The notes beneath the pieces are model-generated. The model was given only the letters and a program-made list of their open reading frames with translations. It did no database searches and was not told where the DNA came from. Both the position numbers and the translations under genes were made by a program. From Chrysogorgia sp. JL179-B06 (Eukaryota; Cnidaria; Anthozoa; Scleralcyonacea; Chrysogorgiidae), in assembly GCA_035772405.1 (NCBI GenBank), contig JAYKKM010000375.1:3120001-3184000 (forward strand): 64,000 bases of DNA. The letters run 5' to 3'. Each line of letters starts with the position of its first letter. Positions within the stretch are counted from its first letter, which is position 1. This document shows positions 42,375-52,597 of the stretch, piece after piece.

Positions 42375-43608
42375 GTAGGTTTTCATTAAAACGTCAACCG
42401 TGTTTACGTGTGGATAATGACTTCCTTAACTAAGCCTTGTGCAGGTTTCCATTTGGTCGCCATGATCGCAATGGTGTCATAGTGGTCGATCACGTCGATG
42501 TAATATAGTGTCGATCTATCTTGTCTTTTGTCTGTATGCAGAGCAGTCTTTACTGATTGCAGAGATAGATACACACTCTATTACATCAACCACTATATGA
42601 CACAGTGTACTTAAGGTGAGAAGCTACCTGGCGTCAATGTCATATGCGGAATGTATATTTAACAATTAGATTATGAGCTAATAATCTACACAACGATATT
42701 AAAGACTTATTAACCGAGTGCGAGGTCTGTACGGTAAAGTATTTGCCTGAGGTTTTCGTACAGACCGAGCGTCGAAGGCGCGAGGTCTGTGCGAAAAAAC
42801 CGAAGGAAAATACTTTACCGTACAGACCAAGCAAACGAGGTTAATTAGACATTTATTATATGGCTTTTGGTTCATTTTGTTCTCTGTTTTTAACGTTGTG
42901 TTTGTCTTCAGATGTTGCCGTTTACCTTACCTCTGAGAGCTTGTTGATTTCGCTTCATGTTTACACGCGTTACTGGTCGTTAGGCATTCATTTTCTTCAC
43001 TTATAGATAAACAGCTTTCAAGAAAAGCAGCACTAATGTTCCAGGACGTGTTATTGTTCGAACCTTTTCAACGAACATGCTCAAATCCTCTTTTATTTTC
43101 ATCTAAATCAACTCAGAAATTTTCCCGCCAAAACTTACCGGTCCTGAAAAAGGCGTATTGCCCTCTCACAGCGCCGGGAGGGCAATACGCTTTTTTCCGG
43201 ACCTCTCACGAACCAATCAGCGTGCGCCATCTTTCTTAGCCATATAATAAAGATTATTATGATAAAGTAAATGGTTTGAACCTAGGAGTAGCGACTGTGA
43301 AGATGACCGCCGCTGAGGCCGTCAAAACGTCAGTCACCAACAATAGTCTTTCTCAAGAGGACGATCAACTTCACACTGCTATTATGTCTCGTTTTTTCGA
43401 GATAATTTTGAAGGAACAACGAACATAAGTTTGATTTTGCCCCCGCAGTGGCCCGAGGAGGCCTATATAGTAGGCAAATCATCTTTAATATGCTCATTCA
43501 TATTCTCATCCACCCACATTCTTTGAAGGTTATAGCTTTACCAATAAAATACAATGGTGTAGTATTCTGTGAATTTTTATTCCACATTCTTATTTCGTTT
43601 ATTTCCAG
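42375..43608. other. MDM1 intron 5
   Basis: Holds a foldback MITE at 42704-42847 (arms with GAGGTCTGTACGGTAAAGTA) and a hairpin at 43140-43200 (GGTCCTGAAAAAGGCGTATTG with its complement). No other gene. Confidence 0.5.
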
Positions 43609-43647
43609 GAATCCGGCAGCAATATCAATGATGCTACATACAAAAAG
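43609..43647 (+). CDS. MDM1: MDM1 exon 6 (39-nt mini-exon)
   Basis: The acceptor TTTATTTCCAG precedes 43609 and the donor GTGAAC follows 43647. It is 13 codons, ESGSNINDATYKK, phase 0 at both ends, so it can be included or skipped without frame change. The splice sites are good, but the exon is too short for a homology test. Confidence 0.5.
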
Positions 43648-46600
43648 GTGAACAAAATCAGTGTTTTGTTTCTTTTAAATATATATATTTAACAAAATAG
43701 ATTCCATTTTGCCGTTGTCTGTATAAACAATAGAATACGTTTGCCCGTGACTCTATAACGTTATCGAAACCCGAGTGACGTAATAAAAACACGAGAGAAG
43801 TGTAGGGAGAAGCACGAGCCGCCGAGGCGAGTACTTTCCCAACTTCTCGAGTGTTTTTATTACCCAAGCAAACGTATTCTATTATTTTTATAAAATAATT
43901 CAGAAACAATTTCTTATACTTTGAATAATTACGATATATAACGCTTTTGATTTTGATTTAATGCAAATTCTCATCAGTTATTGACGTCATTCCGGTCTCC
44001 GTATCCTGATCGAGACCGGCAAGCTGACCAACCACAGCGTGCGTGGAGTAAAATTATTTTATAATCAGTTATAGATGCACAGATGACGTCAGAATGTGGT
44101 AAGAACAATAAAGTGGCTCACGAGACGATAGTCGAGTGAGTCACTGATGTTGGCTTACCACGTTCTGACGTCCTCTGTGCATCTATAACTGAACAACTGA
44201 ACAGACAACGGTAAAATGGAATAATATATTTGTTTTATACAATAAAATAGGTACGCAATGCGTACATGAGTCTGCTGTTGAAGTGAAAATTGGATGAAGA
44301 TAATGACCGTACAGTATAACAATAGATCAGGGGTGGCGGAACTGGTGGAGGGGGGGGGGGGGGAGGCAATGGGGTAGCAACCTCCAATCACCCTATCCCG
44401 TCTTGTTTTGCGTTTTACAAACTTTCTGATCAAAAACCTAATGAGATTCTTTAAAAATTCTCTAAATTTACGGCAATATTCTGGCATTGTCAGTCTTTTA
44501 GAAATATCAAAAAAAGACATTTATTCATTTATTTATTTATTGAATGTTATTTATACACGGTAGGCTTATCAGCTATATTATAATAAAATATTTAAAAATT
44601 AAAAAAGCTGTTTTTCAAAGGGCCGTCTATCTAATTAACTAACTAACTAATTTACTAACTAATCAACTTAACCAACCAACTAACTAACTAACTAACTAAC
44701 TATATTACTTACAATTCAATAGGTTAAAATAATAAAAACCATGCAACAGTACAAATATATAGAACTATTACTAAAAAAAACTAACTATATACAAGTTAAG
44801 ATAATTTTAATGAAAATAAATTTAATTTACTGAATTCCAGATCATGGCACCTCGATAACTAAAACATTTTTTCATAGCATTAGTATATTTTATATAATTA
44901 TTTTATATAATATTTTATAGCATTAGTACATTTCATATAAATTACCACATGGGCTTGGGGTAATTGTATATTTGTCAGCAGATATGACGTAAAGTGACGA
45001 GGTGAACGAAAACATCCTACAAACGAACTTTGAATTTTAGCGTCTCTGAAATAGACTAATAGCGAGGATATAAAATGGCAAACAAAATACTCAAATAGAT
45101 TATTTACTGCACCATACCACACAACTGCAGGGCATTCGCTAAGACCCGGCTCCTGCCGAAGCTCCGGCTGGTACTGTATAGCAAATCGCCAGCTATGTTT
45201 TCCCGATGTCGAAATCGCTAAAATTCTCAGTGTTATTTATACTGTGAACGCCAGGGGACAAGTCGTTGATAATGTAGTTGAATCTGCTATCTAGGAATTA
45301 TTTCTCCAAATGCTGAAAACTGCTAAGAGCCTAGGTGTGATAATAGATGAGAAATTAAACTGAGTTGAATCTGCTACCTAGGAATAAAACTCATCGAACT
45401 GTACTCGCTGTAGACACATGCTTTTTGTTCATAGTGGAATATCATATGTGGTAGGCTTTATCTCATAATGAAACTGTAATTAGTTTTATAAGTAAAATTA
45501 AGAATATATTGTTGTAAGAGCATTGAGACTATTGTATAATGCTCCTAATACGTCTTTATTATTATTATTATGTTGATATAGTGTGATTAGTATTTAATAT
45601 ACAATCTGATTTCTGAATATAGTAAAGTAATAATACAATTTATTACAAATATTGATATTATTGTTTCAAACTTTCAATACTATTGCTGTATTGCAGTATT
45701 GTAGGCTTCTATAATTCGGCTTATATTGATTTTAATAGAACACATGCACTGTGACAGTTGTGCAGGGCATTGGCTTAGTTCTGCAGTAGGTTGCTGTCCC
45801 ATTGAAGTATCCGTCAGCGTCAGACATGGGTGCCGAGAGGACATTCTTATTCATGAAGGGTCAGGAATACAATTTTCAGCATTTGGAGAAATAATTCATA
45901 GTTAATTACTGCACGCACGCGCACAGATAACATTGAAGCACGCGCATGTGTCGTCAGCATACGTAGCGTGCTTCGTGAAGACCAACCGTTTTTGCGCGAG
46001 CTCGAAAAACAAACGTTAAAAATCTCGGTATAGACAATCCGGTATTTCACTAAATATTATTTAGATGGCGAAAAGGATACTTGGAGTTTCGCAGATTCCA
46101 ATAGAACAACACTTTACCGACCACTATAATCTCGATTCTTACTGTTTTAAAATTAAATTGGGGTTTCAAAATTACAAAGAGGGAAAATATTTTTCAAGCT
46201 GGGGGGGGGGGGTCAAATGCCCCCTTCTTCCTGTTCGGCACTAGATATCATGGTCGAGATATGTCAAATGTGCGGCTGCTAACTTACAGTACAGCGGACA
46301 ACTTTGGTAGTTGCCTTCGAAATAGATATGTTATGTATTACCTCCGTTCTTTAAAAAAACCCGCTTTAAATTTCGGTTTTTATTCAGAAAGTTAAGCAGG
46401 GTTTTTAAAAGAACGAGGTAATACATAACATATCTATCTTTCTTCGAACACCCGTTCCTCACGTTGTAAGCCACAAACTACTGGAATTGTTAAAACATTG
46501 TAAGCAGTAAATTATTAGGGGGTTAAGATCTTTGTTGTTTTGATTTTATTTACTGCTTACAATGCTTTAACACCTGAGATTCACTATTATCCTTAATTTT

Positions 46601-47102
46601 AAAATCGCTCTGAATTGAGGATAATCGTTAATCGGCAATGTTAGAACCCATCCCCAACACAACAAAGATCCGCCTAATGGATTTTCTAACCCTAACCCCC
46701 GCCTAGTGGGTTTTCTAACCCTGACGCCCCGGCAGTATTTTCCCCGTCGCTAACCCCCACCCATCCACTCCCCTACTTGAGGTGATAGTAATTGACTGTT
46801 ATACGCATACGCGACTCTCACGATCGTCCTGCCAAAGTTGTCCGCTGTACTGTAAGCTAGCAGCCGCCTATTTGTACATATCTCGACCATGATCTAGTGC
46901 CTACCCTTCTTCCCCCTAAAAGAAACCCTGCCTATTATCCGCTCTACAACATTTGTAACGAGCAATCTCTTTTATCGGAAGATTACTCCTTGTATAAACC
47001 TAAGATGCTAAGCACGCAGGGAACATCCCCGTGTCCCCCCAACCAACGGTACCTCTTCCATCCCTAAGATTATAAACTTGATTATAAACTTCAAACTTGT
47101 AG
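43648..47102. other. MDM1 intron 6, repeat-filled
   Basis: Foldbacks lie at about 43680-43905 (GAATACGTTTGC arms) and 44040-44210 (GTTATAGATGCACAGATGACG arms). There is a G14 tract near 44350 and (AACT)n at 44638-44702. A LINE fragment at 45290-45575 on the + strand has KSLGVIIDEKLN and the 3' tail CTCCTAATACGTCTTTATTA. A nested TIR pair lies at 46240-46905 with inner MITEs at 46325-46440 and 46490-46575. A repeat fragment near 45795 matches 3405. No second gene supported. Confidence 0.5.
46240..46905. mobile_element. TIR element with nested MITEs
   Basis: The outer inverted arms contain ATCATGGTCGAGATATGT and CAGTACAGCGGACAACTTTG. The inner foldbacks have ATAGATATGTTATGTATTAC arms and CATTGTAAGCAGTAAATTAT arms. 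It also carries the CCGCCTAATGG/CCCTAACC module shared with other MITEs in the window. Confidence 0.65.
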
Positions 47103-47900
47103 GTATTATTACATCGTAATGTCGCTTATGGCCTTCCAACCGCCACTACAACACCGCTCTCTACCGTCAAAAAGCTCTCTCCCGCAAACGGGAATGGTTC
47201 AGTCGTCCGTGACCGGCCAACTAAAACGGTAAAACAAAATACCAAGAAAGAGAAATACACTAAAAGGGAAGAATCTCCGTCCTCCTTTCGCTCGACAGAC
47301 CACTGCAAGGAAACTAGAGATAAAAGACAAAATGAAGAAACTGTTACGAAGCAAATAAGACGTGAGGCCGAAAGAACTCGACGGAGAAGTTTAGAAAGTG
47401 AAAACGCGTCTTCACCACGCTCGTCTAGCCGTTTGGAACGAACGAAACCATTGGAAAGTGAACGAGGTAGATATGCTCTCGAACGAAGCACGTTAAATGT
47501 CGACAATGTTAAAAAATTAGACAAAACAACCAAGCGAAGAAGTCGGAGGCGTGCATGGCAAGAAAATTATAATCCCAGTATGAATGAGAATGTGAGGAGC
47601 AGCCGTGGTAGGAAGGGGTCGCGTGGGGACGTAGTGGAACGAGGGCGGTCTCCCACACCTGAGATGCTTAACGTTGGTCAATCACGGAGGCATCATCTGG
47701 ATGTGACGACAGGGAACAACAATCCGTTAGCGTCTAACGAGGAACGTTATAAAACAAGAATTTTGACGAAGGTATCAAAGACACAAGTAAAACCTCGTGT
47801 CAGTTACGACCCTAGTCGCTACAGCGATGCCGGGGACGATTTATCGGCTCGTTCAATATCAGCTTCGACAGATCGGGACACCATCGATTCACGACGTTAG
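47103..47900 (+). CDS. MDM1: MDM1 exon 7 (last coding exon)
   Basis: The acceptor AAACTTGTAG precedes 47103; 265 codons and a stop follow in phase 0. The product is highly basic and Ser/Arg-rich. It contains RGRSPTPEM followed by RRHHLDVTT, matching the GRLPTPxL...RTHHDLTTP motif near the C terminus of vertebrate MDM1. It ends with GDDLSARSISAS, like the EDRLSEISARS end of MDM1. This motif pair is the strongest evidence for the gene call. The full spliced protein is about 513 aa, shorter than the roughly 700-aa vertebrate form. Confidence 0.85.
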   Translation, partial: VLLHRNVAYGLPTATTTPLSTVKKLSPANGNGSVVRDRPTKTVKQNTKKEKYTKREESPSSFRSTDHCKETRDKRQNEETVTKQIRREAERTRRRSLESENASSPRSSSRLERTKPLESERGRYALERSTLNVDNVKKLDKTTKRRSRRRAWQENYNPSMNENVRSSRGRKGSRGDVVERGRSPTPEMLNVGQSRRHHLDVTTGNNNPLASNEERYKTRILTKVSKTQVKPRVSYDPSRYSDAGDDLSARSISASTDRDTIDSRR

Positions 47901-48737
47901 GTAGCATCGAACTACATGAGTTCACAAAGAAACAATTGACCGTTCAACAACTTGTTTTATCATCTTACCCTTTGTATTCCTTCATATCAATATTTATTAA
48001 AGTGGTACTACGGTCAAATGTTTACCTATCGATATTTATAAAGCAGAGCTGCTAAATATTACTCGGTCGAAACCGTTTTGCGATTGCAAGTATTATTTTT
48101 ATGACTCCGAATCTGGAGTTGTTTCGTCCGCCATTCATTAATCGATCATGTTCCTGACCAGCGTACCGAAGTGACGTCACTCACGAAGTGACGGGTAACC
48201 CAACCCATACATTTGGTGAATTGAAACCCGATTTTCTCCCCAACGAATATTGGCCGATTAAAACGGATCACGCAAAATGCGTACTCGGAACTTACCGGTT
48301 GGTCTTAGCCAATCATGTGTACGAGATTTGGTCCTATCATGTACGGCTTATATATACAAATATATATATACAAACTTTTCGTGAGAAATGGATTCCTGCC
48401 GCGGCGAGATTATCACTCTCGCTTCGCGACCTCGCTTGCGAGGGGACAACGTAGAAATATCTCTACTCTGTATAAATTTCTCGATACCCAATTGTAGTAA
48501 CCTGAACTTAATCACAATGCGCTATAATCAATGCCTTCTAATACTTCACCAATCTGTCAGTTTTTAATCCATCGATGGTTCACCTGAAGCAGTGATTGTT
48601 GTCTCCCCATACTACTCCGCAGAGACTTCTTGTACTTTTTTGTAGAGTTCGGGCAGATATAGTTTGGTCAGCGCGGGATGGCAGGGCGTGCGGGCGAGGA
48701 GGGCGCGTCCCCCCGGGTCGTAGCGAGATGGAATACT
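47901..48737. other. Intergenic, MDM1 to STING
   Basis: MDM1 3' flank; ATTTATTAAAG at about 47993 may serve in 3' end formation. No repeat or gene recognised with confidence. Confidence 0.35.
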
Positions 48738-49282
48738 GATAGGTACTTATAGTACGTATTCCATATAAGGTCATATCGGACGGGACACATTGCCCTAACG
48801 AGCAAATACATTGCCCTCGTACCAGCCTCCAAGTGGTCCTAACCCTCCCACAAAGCTATAGAATATATTCTTTTTAAAGTTAAATTATCTATATCTATTT
48901 ACAACATGCATACAGCTTATCCTGGTAGCTAACATAGTTCTCTTTGAAAGCGGATAATCGAACATGCCCAAAAATATAATTTTCGTATACGGATACCATC
49001 TTGTAAACGAACTTTCGGCTGTCTTCGACGAACGTTTTCTTGAGAAATAATCAACTCCCAAAGCTACAATATATATTAAAATAAAGGTAAATTATCTGTT
49101 TACAATATGCGTACAGCTTATCCGGCTGGCGAACGTAGTTTTCTTAAAAAGAGCGGACAATCGAACATATCGTAACGTGTTAACTATGCGCATCCAGTGG
49201 TCTGGTACGAGGGCAATGTATTTGCTCTTCCCAGTCCCGTCCGATATGACCTTATATGGAATACGTACTATAAGTGCATATG
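48738..49282. mobile_element. 8-bp-TSD MITE family, copy 2
   Basis: The element starts GATAGGTACTTATAGTACG and ends with the complement of CATATGCACTTATAGTACG. Exact 8-bp duplications, GGAATACT, lie at 48730-48737 and 49283-49290. The arms continue through TATTCCATATAAGGTCATAT. The interior is shared with the 49520 copy (ACATGCATACAGCTTATCC-type words). No ORF. Confidence 0.85.
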
Positions 49283-49298
49283 GGAATACTCGCAGTTG

Positions 49299-49519
49299 AG
49301 GTGACCGTGAGGTACTAGGTTCCAGTTGTTTTCGGTACGATATTATTTAGTATCAGCGTTAGAGTTAGTATTAGGAGGAAAGCTCAAAAACTAACCCTAA
49401 ATAACCCATCCTATAACCATAACCCCCGCCTAACGAGTTTCCTAATCCTAACCCCCCCATCCCGAACCCCACGCATCCACTCCCCTATTTGGGGTCCAAA
49501 ATTAATAGTCTAGTGAGAG
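49299..49519. repeat. MITE module upstream of STING
   Basis: Begins GGTGACCGTGAGGTACTAGG as at 38661, then carries the CCTAACC/CCGCCTAACGAGTTT module and AATTAATAGTCTAGTGAGAG. The last part matches the inner MITE near 19705-19725, so this is a decayed copy of that family, cut by the 49520 insertion. Confidence 0.6.
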
Positions 49520-50113
49520 CATATGTACTTCTAGTACGTATTCCATATAAGGAAGTGGCCGACTGGCACTCATACCAGCCCAGTTACGATATGTTAGATT
49601 ATCCGCTCTTTTTAAGAAAACTACATTCGCTTGCCTGATAAGCTGTACGCATATTGTAAACAGATAATTTATCTTTGTTTTAATATATATTGTAGCTTTG
49701 GGAGTTGATTATTTCTCAAGAAAACGTTCGTCGAAGACAGCCGAAAGTTCGTGTTTTTGTTCACAAGATGGTATCCGTATTGCGAAAATTATATTTTTGG
49801 GCATGTTCGATTATCCGCGGTTTTAAAGAGAACTAAGTTAGCTACCGGGATAAAGCTGTACGTATGTTGTAAATAGATCATTTAACTTTCCTTTGATATA
49901 TTCTATAGCTTTGGGGGTGGTTTATTTCTCAAGAAAACGTTTGCCAAAGGGTTAGGACCTTTGTTGTTTTGGGGTTGGTTACAATCCAATTGACTAGGAG
50001 GCTGGTACGAGGGTTCAACGTGTCAGCTATTTGCTCGTTAATTCACTCTATTTGCTCGTCAATGCCTTCTATTTGCGCCTCCTTATAAGGAATACGTACT
50101 AGATACCCCTATC
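49520..50113. mobile_element. 8-bp-TSD MITE family, copy 3, abutting the STING start
   Basis: The 594-bp element starts CATATGTACTTCTAGTACG and ends with the complement of GATAGGGGTATCTAGTACG. An exact 8-bp duplication, AGTGAGAG, lies at 49512-49519 and 50114-50121. It ends 13 bp before the first ATG of the STING frame, so the STING 5' UTR or promoter must run through it, unless the true 5' exon lies further upstream. Confidence 0.85.
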
Positions 50114-50126
50114 AGTGAGAGAGACG

Positions 50127-51608
50127 ATGAATGTGGGACTAGTAATGGACATGCGCAGTAAAAAAAAATTGATCCCAAAAAATAATTTTGCGCGCGCTTA
50201 CAATTCCCCGTCCCCATTCACTCCACGTGTCCCCAAAAGACACCCCGTGAGCCCACGAATAGGCCAGGTAAAAGCGTTAGAAGCCTCTGGGAGGAGAGTG
50301 CGATTCTACGGTATACAACCATCAAAGATGGCACCGGTAGAATGGCTGTCTAAGTGGAAGTATGCAGATAAAAGAATACATACTAACAAAAGAATACATA
50401 CTGACGACTGTGGATTGTCTCCTCTGCCGAAAAAACGAGGCGACAACGCACTATGGGCTTCGAATATGGTGGTAGTCTTTGCTACAATCGGTGTGTCAGT
50501 AATCGTAACAATGACAATAAACGAAGATGTTTATGTCAAGAATGAAGCAGCCAACCATACGACAACGAATACGTTTAACGACACAGATTGTTATAAGAGA
50601 CAGAAGAAGATAAGTTCTACAGTCTGTTTTACAATTGCTTTAGGAGTATTAAGTGCAGTACTGCGAAATTTACTCCATCGTTGCACACTGGCATTTGAAG
50701 AATGTCGTCACGTTCAATCTCGCTATGGTGGAAATTGGATAAAAATGTCGAAAGCTTGTTTTAGCGGGGTCGATTTCGGGGAAGTTGTGGATATTATTAT
50801 CTTTGTTGTCATTTTATGCCTGTTTTCGATCGTCTACATAGATATCAAGCTGAAGCTAACGTACATTAACGTCATTTTGACCAGCATAGGTTTTGGTCCG
50901 TTAGTTCTTCGCCTGCTCAAGCTAGACACGCAATCTGATGTGCAGATTTCTAGCATCATCGAAAATCAGGAGAAAAGTGTTGGCAGTGGTTTAGCGTGGT
51001 ATTACTATTTTAGTTACCTCAAAGATGTACTGCCGCTTGTAAAGCAAGGCATCAAAAAGAGCGTGTACAAAGATACAATTTACCCTAAATTATTAATCCT
51101 AATTCCATCTGATTGTGACACCACGAGTAAAAATATAGAGAACTTGCACAATCAATTTCACAAGACAGATGCGGTAATTGAGTGCAGTTCCCGGCATTTT
51201 GATGTGTATAGGGTGGATTGTCGCCAGACAAAAACATCAAGATATTTCGTTATGGAATACGCTACAACACCACTGCAAGTCTTAATGAATATGAGCAAGT
51301 ATAAATCAGTCCCCTCTGTCCCAATTGATAAGCGCACAGAAGAACTGAAGATGTTTTACCGAACATTGAAAGAGATTTTAACAGAGCCAAGACTAGTACA
51401 TAGCATTTGTAAGGACACGTATGAGCTGATACCGTTTGATTCGTCACAGCCAGATCGCTTGCTGATCGAACTGCTGAAGCGACGAATACCAAATTTTCAA
51501 ACACAACAACAAGATATTACCATTAACAGGAATGACCATGATAGTGACGATTACCCAGTGCATCGCGCTAACGGCGATACATATGTACAAACGTATAGTC
51601 ATGTTTGA
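50127..51608 (+). CDS. STING1: STING, cyclic dinucleotide receptor
   Basis: STING is an ER-membrane receptor for cyclic dinucleotides such as cGAMP and triggers innate antiviral signalling. From the ATG at 50127 (493 aa) there are: a basic N-terminal region of about 107 residues with a tandem KRIHT repeat; four hydrophobic segments (about 113-131, 164-182, 219-239, 245-264) with EECRHVQSRYGG between TM2 and TM3, matching the conserved ERHxxSRYxG of STING; then the ligand-binding domain, about 285-456. That domain has GLAWYYYFSYLKDVLP, LLILIPSDC, EYATTPLQVLMNMSKY and FYRTLKEIL. The aromatic lid-base Tyr (human Y167) and the Glu/Thr pair of the human E260/T263 region are present. The C-terminal tail lacks a TBK1/IRF3 motif, as usual outside vertebrates. 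The coding exon is uninterrupted. An ATG at 50328 in a better context (AAAGATGG) would drop 67 residues and may be the true start. Confidence 0.9.
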   Translation: MNVGLVMDMRSKKKLIPKNNFARAYNSPSPFTPRVPKRHPVSPRIGQVKALEASGRRVRFYGIQPSKMAPVEWLSKWKYADKRIHTNKRIHTDDCGLSPLPKKRGDNALWASNMVVVFATIGVSVIVTMTINEDVYVKNEAANHTTTNTFNDTDCYKRQKKISSTVCFTIALGVLSAVLRNLLHRCTLAFEECRHVQSRYGGNWIKMSKACFSGVDFGEVVDIIIFVVILCLFSIVYIDIKLKLTYINVILTSIGFGPLVLRLLKLDTQSDVQISSIIENQEKSVGSGLAWYYYFSYLKDVLPLVKQGIKKSVYKDTIYPKLLILIPSDCDTTSKNIENLHNQFHKTDAVIECSSRHFDVYRVDCRQTKTSRYFVMEYATTPLQVLMNMSKYKSVPSVPIDKRTEELKMFYRTLKEILTEPRLVHSICKDTYELIPFDSSQPDRLLIELLKRRIPNFQTQQQDITINRNDHDSDDYPVHRANGDTYVQTYSHV

Positions 51609-51974
51609 AAAATTGATCTATAGTATACAAATATGATCACTGACGCGCACAAGAAACAGCAGGTGAAGTTGAGTGGATAATGAGTTTTGTTGATATATAC
51701 AATGTCAATGGGAGAAATTTAAAAGTAAAATATCATTCTATGCCAATGACGAAATTAGCCGGGGTTTAAACATTGTAACACATTTATTTTTATTCATATA
51801 GATATCAGAAAAAATGATATATGTAACATGACATCTTCATATCTTCACTGTGAACAATGAAGATATTTTTTTATCTTCGCTTGTGAACGTTATCATCATC
51901 GGCACTCGAAGATAAAATTTGTATCTCAGTCATGTATACTCTGTATAAATACTCATGTAAATAACATTTGTAAA
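51609..51974 (+). other. STING 3' flank
   Basis: AT-rich sequence without an obvious poly(A) tract or AATAAA close to the stop. No retrocopy hallmark is seen. An inverted TGAAGATA/TATCTTC word pair lies at 51825-51915. Confidence 0.4.
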
Positions 51975-52360
51975 TTGGCCACTTTAGCTATCAGAAATAT
52001 CGGCAAGATCAGGAAATATTTGAGTAAAAAGGACTGTGAGAAGTTGGTGCATGTGCATTCATAACATCAAAACTTGACAGCTGTAATAGCATCCTATATG
52101 GCTTACCAGAAGCTGAATTGAGCAAGTTACACTAGCGAATTCAAAATACAGCTGCTAGACTTGTTACAGGGGTTAACAAATCGGAGCATATTTCCCCTGT
52201 GCTTCGTAATCTTCACTGGTTGCCGGTGAGATCAAGGATTGTTTTTAAGATATCTAATAATTACTTTCAAGGCTTTGCATGGCCAGGCGCCTGTTTATAT
52301 TACTGATTTGCTCACTAAATATAAACCTACTCGTGCTTTGAGATCATCTGACCGAAATCT
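51975..52360 (+). mobile_element. L2/CR1-like LINE fragment, target of the Polinton
   Basis: Translation with frame breaks gives NTAARLVTGVNKSEHISP, then LRNLHWLPVRSRIVFKI and a YKPTRALRSSDRN segment. This is the C-terminal reverse-transcriptase block of L2-type LINEs. The alignment with the copies at 15985 (-) and 32700 (+) stops exactly after CCGAAATCT at 52360, where the other copies continue with GC. Confidence 0.8.
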
Positions 52361-52597
52361 AGTAGTAGGAATCGGCCGATTCTAGCCCATCTCCCCCATT
52401 TTTCCCCATTTCTCGAGTATGTCCCCGTTTTCCCTGATTAAACCCTGATTAAATTGTCACTCCATCTCGAAATCCCCCTTTTTTTCGAGTAACAAAACTA
52501 TCAAGGAAATTAGACGGGACTTTTTTATTCTCTCGACGCCCCCCAAACCCACCCCCTTTCTTTTGATTGACACCTGTCAATCAAAACTTTGGTCAAC
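52361..52597 (+). repeat. Polinton left terminal region
   Basis: Non-coding end expected to be part of the terminal inverted repeat; the partner end is outside the window. C-rich tracts (CCCCCATTTTTCCCC) and a perfect hairpin, TTTTGATTGACACC/TGTCAATCAAAA at 52561-52586, lie just after the polymerase stop codon, where the hairpin could help end transcription. Confidence 0.65.

Noticed and set aside
51609..51974. STING as a processed retrocopy
   Set aside because: The intronless frame invites this, but there is no poly(A) tract or flanking duplication around it; the 8-bp duplication belongs to the upstream MITE.
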